Below, piece after piece: positions 1 to 9,317 of a stretch of DNA of 64,000 bases (the stretch's first letter is position 1; each line of letters begins with the position of its first letter). The DNA comes from Dyella amyloliquefaciens. Its GTDB lineage: Bacteria; Pseudomonadota; Gammaproteobacteria; Xanthomonadales; Rhodanobacteraceae. The notes below the pieces were generated by a model. The model was not told where the DNA came from and made no database searches. It was given only the letters and a program-made list of their open reading frames with translations. Location: the NCBI RefSeq assembly GCF_004296575.1, contig NZ_SAYT01000001.1:1-64000 (forward strand), read 5' to 3'. A program made the position numbers and the translations under genes.

Positions 1-41
1 GTAGTGTGAATCCTCATGCAAGAGTAGGTCACCGCCAGGGG
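1..41 (+). rRNA. rrf: 5S ribosomal RNA, 3' end only
   Basis: The first ~41 bases match the conserved 3' third of bacterial 5S rRNA, including the AGAGTAGGTCACCGCCAGG stretch that closes the molecule. The rest of the gene, and presumably the rRNA operon, lies before the window. A strong terminator hairpin follows about 12 bases later, as expected at the end of an rrn operon. The exact 3' end is inferred. Confidence 0.9.
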
Positions 42-52
42 CTTTATCCCTC

Positions 53-85
53 AAACGCCTTCCCATCCGGGAAGGCGTTTGTCTT
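53..85 (+). terminator. Rho-independent terminator of the rRNA operon
   Basis: The arms AAACGCCTTCCC and GGGAAGGCGTTT form a 12-bp perfect stem around a 4-base loop (53-80), followed by a T-containing tract. It sits directly after the 5S rRNA end. Confidence 0.85.
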
Positions 86-336
86 TGCGCGCTTCCAAAA
101 CAATACGGCGTGACCGAGTGTCGATCGCGCGCCGGGGCCGCGCCGACAACTGCAGCGCACGCCGCCGTTGTAGGAGCGCACCCAGTGCGCGATCCGCGCC
201 GGCTCGTGCATCGGATCTGTTCCGGGCGCACTCGCCGACAAAGCCCGTTCACGGCTGACCGCCACGATGCGCAAGCCTCTGCACCGCGCCAACAGCCCCG
301 GATCGCCTATGATGCTGGGCCTATCCGGCCGCCATT
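81..336. other. Intergenic region with a solitary REP arm
   Basis: There is no convincing coding sequence between the rrn terminator and the rhomboid gene. Bases 170-193 are a single copy of the GTAGGAGCGCACC repeat that occurs as an inverted pair at 25968-26036. No partner arm is visible here. The remainder has no recognisable signal. Confidence 0.6.
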
Positions 337-1038
337 TTGCGGAGTACCCATCCTGTGTTTGTCCATGTCGAAACTCGTCGGCGCCAGCATGTGCAGTGGG
401 CTACTGCGCTGCTGGTGGTCGTCACCGTGATCAGTTTCGTTGGACTGGCCTTGATGCCGGCGCCGCAGCGCATGTCGATGTGGTTGGAATGGGGCACCGT
501 GCCCGCCAACATCTTCGACGCGAAACAACCGATTCTTCCGCAGCTGCATGATCCCGCGTTGCTGCGCCTGTTCACCGCGTTGTTCATTCACCTGGCCTGG
601 TTGCACCTGCTGGGCAACCTCCTGTTCCTGGTGATCTTCGGCATTCCCGCCGAGCGGGCGCTTGGCTCGCTGCGTTTCCTGTTGCTGTTCGTGCTCGGCG
701 GCATCGTGGCCAACCTGGTCGGCGCATTGTCGCTGGCCGGCGTGCGCTCGCCCATCATCGGCTGCAGTGGCGCGGTGTCCGCAGTACTTGGCACCTATAT
801 CGCGCTTTTCCCGCGTGCACGTCTTGGCCTGGTGGTGCCACTCGGCCTGTATCTGGAATTCGTGCGCATGCCGGCGTTCCTGCTGATAGGCATCTGGGTA
901 TTGTTGCAGCTGCTCTTCAGCTATGCCGGGCCGAGCTACGGCGCGGTGGTGTGGTGGACGCACATTGCCGGCTTTTTGTTTGGCGTGGTTTTCGCGCTGT
1001 TTTCCCGCGATGACATCGCCCGTCGCCTGCGCGGCTAA
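337..1038 (+). CDS. Rhomboid family intramembrane serine protease
   Basis: This 233-residue integral membrane protein has the rhomboid catalytic dyad. Ser144 lies in the GCSG motif (142-145) and His209 in the WWTHIAGFLFG helix. The typical H85-x4-H90-x3-N94 pattern of helix 2 is also present. Such proteases cleave transmembrane substrates within the bilayer; the substrate here is unknown. The first membrane segment is about residues 21-40, and a soluble loop precedes the core. The start is uncertain: TTG at 337 is the longest option and GTG at 355 also fits, with no clear ribosome site for either. A DUF1820 gene follows 9 bases after the stop, so the two are probably co-transcribed. Confidence 0.9.
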   Translation: MRSTHPVFVHVETRRRQHVQWATALLVVVTVISFVGLALMPAPQRMSMWLEWGTVPANIFDAKQPILPQLHDPALLRLFTALFIHLAWLHLLGNLLFLVIFGIPAERALGSLRFLLLFVLGGIVANLVGALSLAGVRSPIIGCSGAVSAVLGTYIALFPRARLGLVVPLGLYLEFVRMPAFLLIGIWVLLQLLFSYAGPSYGAVVWWTHIAGFLFGVVFALFSRDDIARRLRG

Positions 1039-1047
1039 CATAGCGCC

Positions 1048-1371
1048 ATGCGCAACAAGAAACTCTACAAAGTCACCTTCCTGCACCTGGGCAAGTGCTA
1101 CGAGCTCTATGCCCGGCACGTGGCGTCAAGCAGTCTCTGGGGTTTCACCGAAGTCGGTGATCTCGTGTTCGAACCGGTGGGCGAGGGGATCCTCGTCGAT
1201 CCCACCGAAGAACGATTGCGCGATGAGTTCAAGGACACGCGCGTGCTGCATCTCCCGATGCAATCGGTCGTACGCATCGAAGAAGTGGAGAGCAAGGGCG
1301 CGCTGGTGATCCGCGACGCGGCTGATGGGCAGAAAATCACGCCATTTCCGATGCCGCCCCGAGGGCGTTGA
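1048..1371 (+). CDS. DUF1820 family protein
   Basis: A small soluble protein of 107 residues whose whole length matches my memory of the gammaproteobacterial DUF1820 family. The cues are the N-terminal LYKVTFLHLGKCYELYA-like segment, the central LWGFTEVGDLVFE stretch, a PMQSVVRIEEVE segment and the C-terminal PFPMPP tail. The biochemical role of this family is not established. It begins 9 bases after the rhomboid gene, suggesting one transcript. Next to it, on the other strand, ends the DUF155 gene. Confidence 0.85.
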   Translation: MRNKKLYKVTFLHLGKCYELYARHVASSSLWGFTEVGDLVFEPVGEGILVDPTEERLRDEFKDTRVLHLPMQSVVRIEEVESKGALVIRDAADGQKITPFPMPPRGR

Positions 1372-1379
1372 ATCATCGA

Positions 1380-2504
1380 CTAAACGTGGTGGACGACGGC
1401 AATCACGATCTCCACCACGATCAAAGCGATGATGGCGAGCTCAAGCAGTTCGCCGCGTTTGCTTGATGCTTCCTCATAAAGGGCCGAATAACTGCCGCGG
1501 ATGATGGCGAGCTTGCGATCGACCGCCTTGCTCACGTGGGGGACGCGAAAGAGATCCAGCGCCGCCGTATAGACGCGGGCGAGATACACGTCTTCGGTGA
1601 CTTGCAGCGCGTTGTCGACTTTCTCCGTGACCTCGGTGACTTCAGCCACCAGCGTGTACAGGCGTCGCGCAAGATCCGCGTACCGTCGTGCCGCAAACGG
1701 ATTGGCGACATTGCGCGTGGCTTCGATCAGGTCATACATACGCGGCAGCTCGGCGTCGAGCAGCTCGTCGTAGTAGCGCAGTTCCAGCAACTGGGCGTTG
1801 GCCACCTCGAGGACGTCCAACACGTCCGAGTCATCGCGAGGCTCCACGATGAAAGCCCGATCCCAAGTGAGGATCACCAGGTCGTCGGTGTAGTACGCAT
1901 AGCGTTGGCGAAGCAGGTCTTGTGCAGCCTGCTCCGATAGCGCGCGTGATTCGCCGGAAAGCAGCGGGACCAGGTCGAGATCCTTATGCAGCGTCGCCGT
2001 GCCGCTGACGCCCTCAAGCGAGTGCACCAGCCCCAGCAGATAGTCTTCATGCAGTGGAGCGGTGCTGGGCCGCACGAATGCGGGGGTGAGTACCTCGCTG
2101 ATCTGTGCAATCAGCCGATTCCACACTTCGCTGCCGGAAGCGATGCCCAAAGCGGCATCCATGGCATTGACGCGTGCGCTGAACTCCACCCAGGGAAGGT
2201 CATCGGCCTGCACGCGCAAGGAAAACGCCGCCACGCCGAACTCGTAGAACCGCACCATCGCGGCCGCTTGCATGGGGCGATTGCCGACGACGACCTCCAC
2301 GGGCTCCAGCACGAGTTCCACCGGAGGGACGCCAAATGTCATCGCCTTGGGCGAGGTGGTAATCAGTCGACTGCGTGCCGCCAGGGTCCTGGCATGCCGG
2401 GCCCATAACGCTTCCACCCCGGTCAGGTCGATGGTGTCCGCGATGTCGACCAGGCGCATCGCGATGACTGACGCACGATGTACATGCGGCTGCCGTTGTC
2501 CCAT
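1380..2504 (-). CDS. DUF155/RMND1-like membrane-anchored protein
   Basis: The C-terminal half has the hallmarks of the DUF155 (RMD1/RMND1) family: an LLELRYYDELLD-type segment, a 'VDNALQVTEDVYLARVY' stretch and a terminal hydrophobic helix of about 20 residues ending near the C-terminus. Family members in eukaryotes are mitochondrial membrane proteins, but the bacterial function is unknown. I chose the ATG at 2504 (374 residues) because GAGG lies about 10 bases upstream. An ATG at 2549 would add 15 residues but has no visible ribosome site. It is a single gene convergent with the DUF1820 gene; the stop codons lie 9 bases apart. Confidence 0.7.
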   Translation of the reverse strand: MGQRQPHVHRASVIAMRLVDIADTIDLTGVEALWARHARTLAARSRLITTSPKAMTFGVPPVELVLEPVEVVVGNRPMQAAAMVRFYEFGVAAFSLRVQADDLPWVEFSARVNAMDAALGIASGSEVWNRLIAQISEVLTPAFVRPSTAPLHEDYLLGLVHSLEGVSGTATLHKDLDLVPLLSGESRALSEQAAQDLLRQRYAYYTDDLVILTWDRAFIVEPRDDSDVLDVLEVANAQLLELRYYDELLDAELPRMYDLIEATRNVANPFAARRYADLARRLYTLVAEVTEVTEKVDNALQVTEDVYLARVYTAALDLFRVPHVSKAVDRKLAIIRGSYSALYEEASSKRGELLELAIIALIVVEIVIAVVHHV

Positions 2505-2587
2505 GGGGCGATCCTCGTCCGCGACGCCTAGCCCACCAGTGGGCCGCATCCAGGATCAGATTCTAGGCAGCGGAGATGACGCGAATG

Positions 2588-3310
2588 TCAGCGCGAGGCG
2601 AGACCGTGGTGCCGGGAGAACTGCCTGAACAGTCGTCGCGCCAACGGCGTGGGCGCCACCTGGCGGAAGGCGTTGTGTGGATCAAAACCTTCGCGCCGCA
2701 TGTCGTGGTGCTTGCGATCGATATAGGCGCGCATCACGTCGGCGTTGAATTCCGGGTGGAACTGCGCGCTCATCGCGTTGGCGCCATAGCGCACGAGATG
2801 GTGCGGATCGCGCGCGGAGCTGGCGAGTACCGTGGCATCCTTGGGCAACTCGAGCACGCTCTGCTCGTGCGTGGCGTGGACGCGGAACTCGGACGGGAGT
2901 TTGTCCGTCAACGGATCGCTCTTTGCCTCGTCCAGCATCTGGATGGTCACCGTGCCGATCTCGCGACCACCCGGCAGGTAATCGACACGCCCACCGAGTG
3001 CATGCGCCATGAGCTGGTGCCCGTAGCAGACACCGAACAAGGGTAGCTGCTCGTCCATCGCATCGCGGATCCAACCCGCCGTGCGTTCGCTCCAGGCGGC
3101 GCGGTCAGTGACCATCGCCGCGGAACCGGTAATCAGGGCACCTGCGACCTCACTGGGGGGCGGCAGCGTTTCACCGGCCTCCACGTCGACGACGCACATG
3201 CGCTGCGTCGACAGCTGTGCTCCCAAGCGGAACCAATGCGGGAAGTCGCCATGTCGCGCGCGGATGGGAGCCGGGGCGCGACCGGTGCGGATGATCAGGA
3301 CGGGTTTCAT
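2588..3310 (-). CDS. Class I glutamine amidotransferase
   Basis: This 240-residue protein is a stand-alone type-1 glutamine amidotransferase of the GuaA-N-like group. The nucleophile is Cys95 in GVCYGHQ, with the catalytic His185 and Glu187 in SAQFHPEF. An ITGSAAMV loop (60-67) forms the expected oxyanion region. These proteins release ammonia from glutamine, or act as gamma-glutamyl hydrolases on an unidentified substrate. No synthase partner is adjacent, so the acceptor cannot be named. It is transcribed away from the DUF155 gene in the same direction, with about 80 bases between them. Confidence 0.87.
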   Translation of the reverse strand: MKPVLIIRTGRAPAPIRARHGDFPHWFRLGAQLSTQRMCVVDVEAGETLPPPSEVAGALITGSAAMVTDRAAWSERTAGWIRDAMDEQLPLFGVCYGHQLMAHALGGRVDYLPGGREIGTVTIQMLDEAKSDPLTDKLPSEFRVHATHEQSVLELPKDATVLASSARDPHHLVRYGANAMSAQFHPEFNADVMRAYIDRKHHDMRREGFDPHNAFRQVAPTPLARRLFRQFSRHHGLASR

Positions 3311-3355
3311 GCGGCGGACATCGGTGGTGACGTGCGGGAATACATCATGCAGATT

Positions 3356-5167
3356 TCAGGCTGAACCATGCTCGATGGGCGGGATCACCGTCAGCACTTC
3401 CTGCACCGTGGTCACGCCACGTGCGACCTGCGCCGCAGCGGAAATCCGCAGTGGGCTCATGCCCTCGGCCAGTGCCGCATGGCCGAAGTGGCCCAGGTCC
3501 AGCTGCGAAGAAATGAGGCCGCGCAAGCGCGGCGACAGCATCATCATTTCATAGATGCCGGTGCGCCCCATGAAGCCGGTATTGCGACATTCCAGGCATC
3601 CGACCTGCGTATAGACCTTCTCTGGCAGGGGCAGCGTCCAGCCATGCGTGAGCGCGGTCCACTCGTGCGGATCCTGCGTGGTTTCCGCCTTGCAGTGGGG
3701 GCACAGCGTTCGAACCAGTCGCTGCGCCACCACGCCGGTCAACGTCGACTGGATCAGGTAGTGCGGCACGCCGAGGTCGAGCAGGCGCGTGACTGCACTG
3801 GGCGCATCGTTGGTGTGCAGCGTGGACAGCACCAGGTGGCCGGTAAGCGAGGCCTGCACGGCCATCTGTGCCGTGCTCAGGTCGCGAATCTCGCCGACCA
3901 TGATGATGTCCGGGTCCTGGCGCAGCAGGGTACGCACGCCGGCCGCGAAATCGAGGTCGATCGCCGGCTGCACCTGCATCTGGTTGAATTCGGGGCTGAC
4001 CATTTCGATCGGGTCTTCCACCGTGCACACGTTCAATTCGGGCGTGGCCAGATGCTTGAGCGTGGAATAAAGCGTGGTGGTCTTGCCTGAACCCGTGGGG
4101 CCGGTGACCAGCACGATGCCGTGCGGCCGCTCCACCATCGAACGCCACATCGCGCCCTCCTCCGGGGAGAAGCCCAGCTGCGCGAAATCCTTGGCGACGA
4201 TGTCGGGATCGAAAATACGCATCACCACCTTTTCGCCAAACGCGGTCGGCATGGTGGAAATACGCAACTCCACTTCGCGACCACCGCCGGAGCGTGTCTT
4301 GATGCGGCCGTCCTGGGGCCGGCGCTTCTCGGCCACGTCCATGCGCGAAAGGATCTTGATACGCGCCGTCACCGCGGTCATCACCGGCGGTGGCAGTTCG
4401 AACACCTTGTGCATCACGCCATCGATGCGGAAGCGCATCTGGCCGGCGTCGCGGCGTGGCTCCAGGTGGATGTCCGACGCACGCTGTTCGAACGCGTACT
4501 GCAGCAGCCAGTCGACGATGTGCACAACGTGGCGGTCGTCCGCGCCGACTTCGCCGCCCTTGCCCAGCTCCACCAGCTGCTCGAAATTGAGGATGGCGGA
4601 GGAGTCGTAGCCGGTGTTCTTGGCGTCCTGTGCCAGCTGGATCGAGCGCTGGACGCCGTAGAACTCCAGCAGGTAGCGGTTGATGTCCAGCGGGTTGGAC
4701 ACCACCCGCTTCACGTCCCGGCGCAGCATGTGCGAGAGATCGGCGGCCCACGCGTTGTCGAACGGCTCGCAGGTGGCGAAGGTGACCTCGCCCGTCGCGG
4801 CGGCTACCGGCAGGATGCGATGGCGCTCGGCGTAGGCGCGGCTGACCACCTGGGTCACCGCGGCCACGTTGATCTTCATCGGGTCGATCTTGAGGTAGGG
4901 CAGCTTCGCGTGGCCGGCCAGCCACTCGGTCAGCGTCTCCATGGCCAGCGGACGGCCAGGATCGCGCTGGTTGGGCAGCCTTGCGTTGGCCACCAGCACC
5001 AGCGGATGCAGCTCTACCGTGGCGCGGCCGCTGCGCGAACCCATGCGCACCTGCTTGGCATCCTCGGCCAGCAGGTAGCCGTCCACCACCAGGGTGGCGA
5101 GCAACTCGTCGAGGCCGAGTCGGTTGCGGCGGCCAAGCAAGGACACGGATTGCGCGGAAGCAGCCAT
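3356..5167 (-). CDS. GspE/PulE/PilB-family secretion or pilus ATPase
   Basis: This 603-residue hexameric ATPase belongs to the type II secretion / type IV pilus assembly family. Walker A is GPTGSGKTT (356-364), the Asp box starts at 231 (SDIHLEP) and Walker B is IIMVGEIRD (421-429). A zinc-type tetracysteine lies at C489/C492/C524/C527. An N-terminal GspE_N-like domain spans roughly 75-170. The open frame continues much further upstream, but that part is antisense to glyQ. I place the start at ATG 5167 (MAASAQ), just before the divergent glyQ. No other secretion genes are nearby, so this looks like the solitary PilB-like ATPase found beside glyQS in Xanthomonadales. Its partner machine is not identifiable from this window. 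Confidence 0.88.
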   Translation of the reverse strand: MAASAQSVSLLGRRNRLGLDELLATLVVDGYLLAEDAKQVRMGSRSGRATVELHPLVLVANARLPNQRDPGRPLAMETLTEWLAGHAKLPYLKIDPMKINVAAVTQVVSRAYAERHRILPVAAATGEVTFATCEPFDNAWAADLSHMLRRDVKRVVSNPLDINRYLLEFYGVQRSIQLAQDAKNTGYDSSAILNFEQLVELGKGGEVGADDRHVVHIVDWLLQYAFEQRASDIHLEPRRDAGQMRFRIDGVMHKVFELPPPVMTAVTARIKILSRMDVAEKRRPQDGRIKTRSGGGREVELRISTMPTAFGEKVVMRIFDPDIVAKDFAQLGFSPEEGAMWRSMVERPHGIVLVTGPTGSGKTTTLYSTLKHLATPELNVCTVEDPIEMVSPEFNQMQVQPAIDLDFAAGVRTLLRQDPDIIMVGEIRDLSTAQMAVQASLTGHLVLSTLHTNDAPSAVTRLLDLGVPHYLIQSTLTGVVAQRLVRTLCPHCKAETTQDPHEWTALTHGWTLPLPEKVYTQVGCLECRNTGFMGRTGIYEMMMLSPRLRGLISSQLDLGHFGHAALAEGMSPLRISAAAQVARGVTTVQEVLTVIPPIEHGSA

Positions 5168-5263
5168 GCAGCGATCTCTCCTGATCGGGCTTCGCCCCGA
5201 AAATCCAGCGGCGAAAGCGGTCCCGGCTATACTAACCCGCTTTATTGAAGCCCACGGAAAGCC

Positions 5264-6175
5264 ATGTCCGCGCGCACCTTCCAGGATGTGATCCAGACCC
5301 TCAACCGCTACTGGGCGGCCCAGGGTTGTGTCTTGCTGCAGCCCCTCGATACCGAGGTCGGCGCAGGTACCTTCCACCCCGCGACGTTCCTGCGTTCGCT
5401 CGGTCCCGAGCCGTGGTCGGCGGCGTACGTGCAGCCTTCGCGCCGTCCCACCGACGGTCGCTACGGCGAAAACCCCAATCGCCTGCAGCATTACTACCAG
5501 TACCAGGTCGTGATGAAGCCGAACCCGGACAACATCCTCGACCTGTACATCGGTTCGTTGAAGGAGCTGGGCCTGGATCCGCTGGTGCACGACCTGCGTT
5601 TCGTCGAGGACAACTGGGAATCGCCGACGCTCGGCGCCTGGGGTCTCGGCTGGGAAGTGTGGTTGAACGGCATGGAGGTGACCCAGTTCACCTATTTCCA
5701 GCAGGCCGGCGGCCTGGAGTGCCGTCCCGTCACCGGTGAGATCACCTATGGTCTCGAACGCTTGGCGATGTACCTGCAGAACGTGGACAACGTCTACGAC
5801 CTGGTGTGGACCGAAGGCCCGCACGGCACGGTCACCTATGGCGACGTGTTCCACCAGAACGAAGTGGAGCAGAGCACCTACAACTTCGAGCACGCCAATG
5901 TGCCCGAGCTGTTGCGCTGGTTCGACGTGTGCGAAGGCGAGGCCAACAAGCTGATCGCCGCGAACCTGCCATTGCCTGCCTACGAGCAGGTGATGAAGGC
6001 CAGCCACACCTTCAACCTGCTGGATGCGCGCCGCGCCATCAGCGTCACCGAACGCCAGCGCTACATCCTGCGCGTGCGAACGCTGGCCCGTGCCGTAGCC
6101 GAAACCTATGTGGCGCAGCGCGAGAAGCTTGGCTTCCCGGGCCTGAAGAAGAATCTCAAGGAGCAGGCCGCATGA
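5264..6175 (+). CDS. glyQ: Glycyl-tRNA synthetase alpha subunit
   Basis: This 303-residue catalytic subunit of the bacterial alpha2beta2 glycyl-tRNA synthetase is full length. It is recognised by the N-terminal [18 protein letters not shown] segment, the [14 protein letters not shown] region and the class II motif around [14 protein letters not shown]. It activates glycine and, with GlyS, charges tRNA-Gly. The ATG at 5264 follows GGAAA. The stop overlaps the glyS start as ATGA, indicating translational coupling. Confidence 0.98.
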   Translation: MSARTFQDVIQTLNRYWAAQGCVLLQPLDTEVGAGTFHPATFLRSLGPEPWSAAYVQPSRRPTDGRYGENPNRLQHYYQYQVVMKPNPDNILDLYIGSLKELGLDPLVHDLRFVEDNWESPTLGAWGLGWEVWLNGMEVTQFTYFQQAGGLECRPVTGEITYGLERLAMYLQNVDNVYDLVWTEGPHGTVTYGDVFHQNEVEQSTYNFEHANVPELLRWFDVCEGEANKLIAANLPLPAYEQVMKASHTFNLLDARRAISVTERQRYILRVRTLARAVAETYVAQREKLGFPGLKKNLKEQAA

Positions 6176-8322
6176 GCGCCGCCACCAAGCCACTGTTGAT
6201 CGAGCTGGGCACGGAAGAACTGCCCCCCAAGGCGCTGGACGAACTGGCCGCCGCGTTCGTGCGCGGTGTGTGCGACGGACTCGCCAAGCGTGGCGTGGAT
6301 GCGGCGCTGGACCAGGCGAAGCTGTACGCGTCGCCGCGTCGTTTGGCCGTCCATATCCCGGCCGTCGCGCTGAACCAGCCCGAACAGAACATCGAGCGTC
6401 GCGGCCCCGCGGTCAATGCCGCGCTGGATGCCAACGGCCAGCCGAGCAAGGCGCTGCAGGGCTTTGCGCAGTCGTGCGGCGTCACCGTCGAGCAGCTGGA
6501 AAAGCTCGAAACGGACAAGGGTTCGTGGTTCGTGTTCCGCGCGGTGAAGCCGGGTCAGCCGGTAGCCGCGTTGCTGCCGGAGATCGTGGACGAGGCGCTG
6601 AAGGGCCTGCCGATTCCCAAGCCGATGCGCTGGGGCGATCACGACTACAGCTTCGTGCGTCCCGTGCACTGGCTGGTGATGCTGCACGGTGCGGAGATCA
6701 TCGACGGCACCGTGCTGGGCCTGGCCAGCGGCCGCAAGTCACGCGGCCACCGCTTCATGCATGCGCATCCCGTGCATGTGGTCGATGCCGACAGCTGGGC
6801 GGACGCGATGTTCGCCGCCAAGGTGCTGGCTGACCCAGCCGCACGTCGCCAGAAGATCCGCGACGAGATTGCCCGCGCGGCCAAGGAAACTGGTGGCGTG
6901 CCGCGGCTCGACGACGCGCTGCTGGACGAGATCGCCAACCTCACCGAGTGGCCGGTGGCGATCGCCTGCCAGTTTGATCGCGAGTTCCTCGCCGTGCCGC
7001 CCGAAGCGCTGGTCACCACCATGGAGACCAACCAGAAGTTCGTGCCGGTGTTCGATGCAGACGGCAAGCTCACCGAGCATTTCATCGGTGTGGCCAACAT
7101 CGAGAGCAAGCAGCCGTCGGAAATCCGCAAGGGCTACGAGCGCGTGATCCGTCCGCGTTTCGCCGATGCGAAGTTCTTCTGGGACGAAGATCTCAAGACC
7201 CCGCTGGCCGGCTACCAGGACCAGCTGAAGAACGTGACCTACCAGCAGGCGTTGGGCAGCCTGTGGGACAAGAGCGTGCGCGTGGCCGAACTGGCGCGCA
7301 TCATTGCCAACCGCGTCGAGGTGGACGCCGGTGAAGCAACTCGGGCTGCGGCACTGAGCAAGTGCGACCTGCTGACGCGCATGGTGGGCGAATTCCCCGA
7401 ACTGCAGGGCGTGATGGGCCGCTATTACGCCGCCCATCACGGCGAGGCCAAGGAAGTAGCCGACGCGCTGGACAGCTATTACCAGCCGCGTTTTGCGGGC
7501 GACGCGATCGCGTCCGGCCAGGTCGGCCGGGTGCTCGCCGTGGCCGATCGCATGGATACGCTGGCCGGCATCTTCGCGGTGGGCCTCAAGCCCAGCGGCA
7601 ACAAGGACCCGTTTGCGCTGCGTCGTGCAGCCTTGGGCCTGGCACGTACGCTGGTCGAAGGCGGTCTGGATCTCGACCTGCGTGGCAGCTTCGTCGAAGC
7701 GCTGGAGCTGTTGCCCGAAGCCGCGCTCGCGGCGGGCCTCAAGCCCGGCAAGGACGGCAAGGCGCCCGCGCTCGATGCGGGCAAGCGTCGTGCGGCCCTG
7801 GTCGATGAGCTGGTCGAGTTCGTCTTCGAGCGCCTGCGTGGTTACTACGCCGAGCAGGGCTTCACCGGCGAGCAGTTCGAGGCCGTACTCGCGGTGGCGC
7901 CGGCGACGCTGGTCGATTTCGACCGCCGCCTGCGCGCGGTGGCTGAGTTCGGGCGCCGTCCGGAAGCCTTGAGCCTGGCCGCCGCCAACAAGCGCGTGGC
8001 CAACATCCTGCGCAAGCAGGCGGAAGAGGCCGGTGCGCCGCCGGTCGGTGCCGCCGTGGATCCGGCGCATTTCGAGGCGGATGCCGAACGGACGCTGGCC
8101 GCTGCGCTCGACAGCGCGCGTGCCGAAACCGCCGCGCCGTTGGGCGCTGGCGACTATGCGGCTGTGCTGACCCGTCTCGCACAACTGCAGGCACCGGTCG
8201 ACGCATTCTTCGACAGCGTGCTGGTCAATGCGGAAAATCCGGCGGTGCGTGCCAACCGCCTGGCCCTGCTGGGCCAGCTCAAGGCGCAGTTCGGTGCGAT
8301 CGCGGACATCGCCCGCCTGTAA
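6172..8322 (+). CDS. glyS: Glycyl-tRNA synthetase beta subunit
   Basis: This 716-residue beta subunit of glycyl-tRNA synthetase begins at the ATGA overlap with glyQ ([18 protein letters not shown] start) and is full length for the family. It carries an HD-like domain in the middle and a C-terminal anticodon-binding region (DALR-type). The beta subunit recognises tRNA-Gly and is needed for aminoacylation. A strong terminator follows 23 bases after the stop, closing the glyQS operon. Confidence 0.98.
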   Translation: MSAATKPLLIELGTEELPPKALDELAAAFVRGVCDGLAKRGVDAALDQAKLYASPRRLAVHIPAVALNQPEQNIERRGPAVNAALDANGQPSKALQGFAQSCGVTVEQLEKLETDKGSWFVFRAVKPGQPVAALLPEIVDEALKGLPIPKPMRWGDHDYSFVRPVHWLVMLHGAEIIDGTVLGLASGRKSRGHRFMHAHPVHVVDADSWADAMFAAKVLADPAARRQKIRDEIARAAKETGGVPRLDDALLDEIANLTEWPVAIACQFDREFLAVPPEALVTTMETNQKFVPVFDADGKLTEHFIGVANIESKQPSEIRKGYERVIRPRFADAKFFWDEDLKTPLAGYQDQLKNVTYQQALGSLWDKSVRVAELARIIANRVEVDAGEATRAAALSKCDLLTRMVGEFPELQGVMGRYYAAHHGEAKEVADALDSYYQPRFAGDAIASGQVGRVLAVADRMDTLAGIFAVGLKPSGNKDPFALRRAALGLARTLVEGGLDLDLRGSFVEALELLPEAALAAGLKPGKDGKAPALDAGKRRAALVDELVEFVFERLRGYYAEQGFTGEQFEAVLAVAPATLVDFDRRLRAVAEFGRRPEALSLAAANKRVANILRKQAEEAGAPPVGAAVDPAHFEADAERTLAAALDSARAETAAPLGAGDYAAVLTRLAQLQAPVDAFFDSVLVNAENPAVRANRLALLGQLKAQFGAIADIARL

Positions 8323-8344
8323 CGGCGCGGCGATCGTCCATCGC

Positions 8345-8375
8345 AAAACGGCAGCCCAAGGGCTGCCGTTTTTTT
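8345..8375 (+). terminator. Rho-independent terminator after glyS
   Basis: AAACGGCAGCCC and GGGCTGCCGTTT form a perfect stem with an AA loop, followed by seven T residues on the plus strand. It ends the glyQS transcript. It may also limit read-through into the convergent XRE gene. Confidence 0.9.
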
Positions 8376-8396
8376 ATGTGTGCAGTGGAACCGGCC

Positions 8397-8963
8397 TCAG
8401 GCGACGACCTGACGGCCGCGCTTCACGCGCTCATGCAGGCGCTGGTTGAAGGCGACCATCTCGCTGGCGTCCACATCCGCACCGCCCGGGCCGAGGATCT
8501 CGTAGAGATCGGCCAGCATGTCGGCGTTGTCGGCCAGGGTCAGGCGGCTCTCGGCCAGATCCAGTTCCGACTGCAGAATGCGCAGCGCGGTGTTCAGGCG
8601 CGCCGGATCCATCGCCATGCCGCTGGCGTGCAGCGTGTCAGCCGCCGTGCGCAGCTTGGAGCGGTGGCGATTGGCCGCGGCTTCGGCATTCGGCAGTTCC
8701 TCGCCCGATGCGATCGCATCCGCCTGGATGGTGCCTTCGCCGGCGACCAGCCACACCAGGGAAATGCCCAGGGTCTTGGCCAGGGTGACGCAACGCGCGC
8801 GTGAAGGATCGGTATTGCCGTCGCGCCAGCTGCGCACGACGCCCTCGGAGAAACCGCACATACGCGCGATCTCCGTGACGCTCCCCACGCGCTGGATCAG
8901 CACCTTGATGCGATCCGCGAAGGTATTTGAGGGTTCGTTGGACGAAATTTTCTGCATGTTCAT
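8397..8963 (-). CDS. XRE-type helix-turn-helix transcriptional regulator
   Basis: This 188-residue protein has an N-terminal helix-turn-helix domain (about residues 15-75). The readable recognition region is VTEIARMCGFSEGVVRSWRDG, and the domain ends in LAKTLGISLVWLVAGEG, the usual close of Cro/CI-like HTH folds. The remaining ~110 residues look helical and match no family I can name. The ATG at 8963 follows AGGA at good distance. It faces the glyS terminator and has no operon partner. Its target is unknown; phage-repressor ancestry is possible, but nothing else here is phage-like. Confidence 0.8.
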   Translation of the reverse strand: MNMQKISSNEPSNTFADRIKVLIQRVGSVTEIARMCGFSEGVVRSWRDGNTDPSRARCVTLAKTLGISLVWLVAGEGTIQADAIASGEELPNAEAAANRHRSKLRTAADTLHASGMAMDPARLNTALRILQSELDLAESRLTLADNADMLADLYEILGPGGADVDASEMVAFNQRLHERVKRGRQVVA

Positions 8964-9274
8964 CGCAGTTTCCTGACGGATGGCGACTGTTGTAGGGAGC
9001 GTGAACCCGACTTTGAAACATCAACGTGAATCAAGTGTAATGAAGATGCGAAGAAGTCGTTAGAAATCTGTTTACACTCGCAAGATTTCTCTATCGGGTC
9101 CGTGAATTCTTGTAAGGCCTGCTTCCCCTGGGTGAAGAGGCGAGCCGACTCCAAACAACGCAATTGTCCTTGATTGGTGATCAAGAACGTGTCGGTCCAT
9201 TCAGCTGCCAGACAGTTTGTGAGGGGGCGCAAGGCCCTGACTCGGCGACTCTCCCTGGAAAGGCGAGTTTTTTC
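8964..9274. other. Intergenic region, possible small RNA
   Basis: There is no credible protein gene between the XRE regulator and the decayed gene at 9318. The stretch at 9000-9130 is AT-richer than its surroundings and could hold the promoter of the XRE gene. A plus-strand terminator follows at 9275 without any gene in front of it, so a short plus-strand RNA may be made here. Confidence 0.45.
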
Positions 9275-9304
9275 GACTCCCGGTTGGGGCCGGGAGTCTT
9301 TTTT
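9275..9304 (+). terminator. Rho-independent terminator with no obvious gene upstream
   Basis: GACTCCCGG and CCGGGAGTC form a nine-base-pair stem with a short loop, followed by at least six T residues. It lies 14 bases before the start codon of the decayed gene. It may therefore end a small RNA or attenuate expression into that gene. Confidence 0.75.
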
Positions 9305-9317
9305 GCTGCGAGAAGTC

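Noticed and set aside
110-430. Short plus-strand frame near the rRNA end
   Set aside because: No ribosome site, Arg/Pro/Ala-rich, and it overlaps the start of the rhomboid gene in another frame.
5168-6193. Upstream extension of the GspE-like ATPase frame across glyQ
   Set aside because: The extension is antisense to glyQ. The conserved protein starts at 5167.
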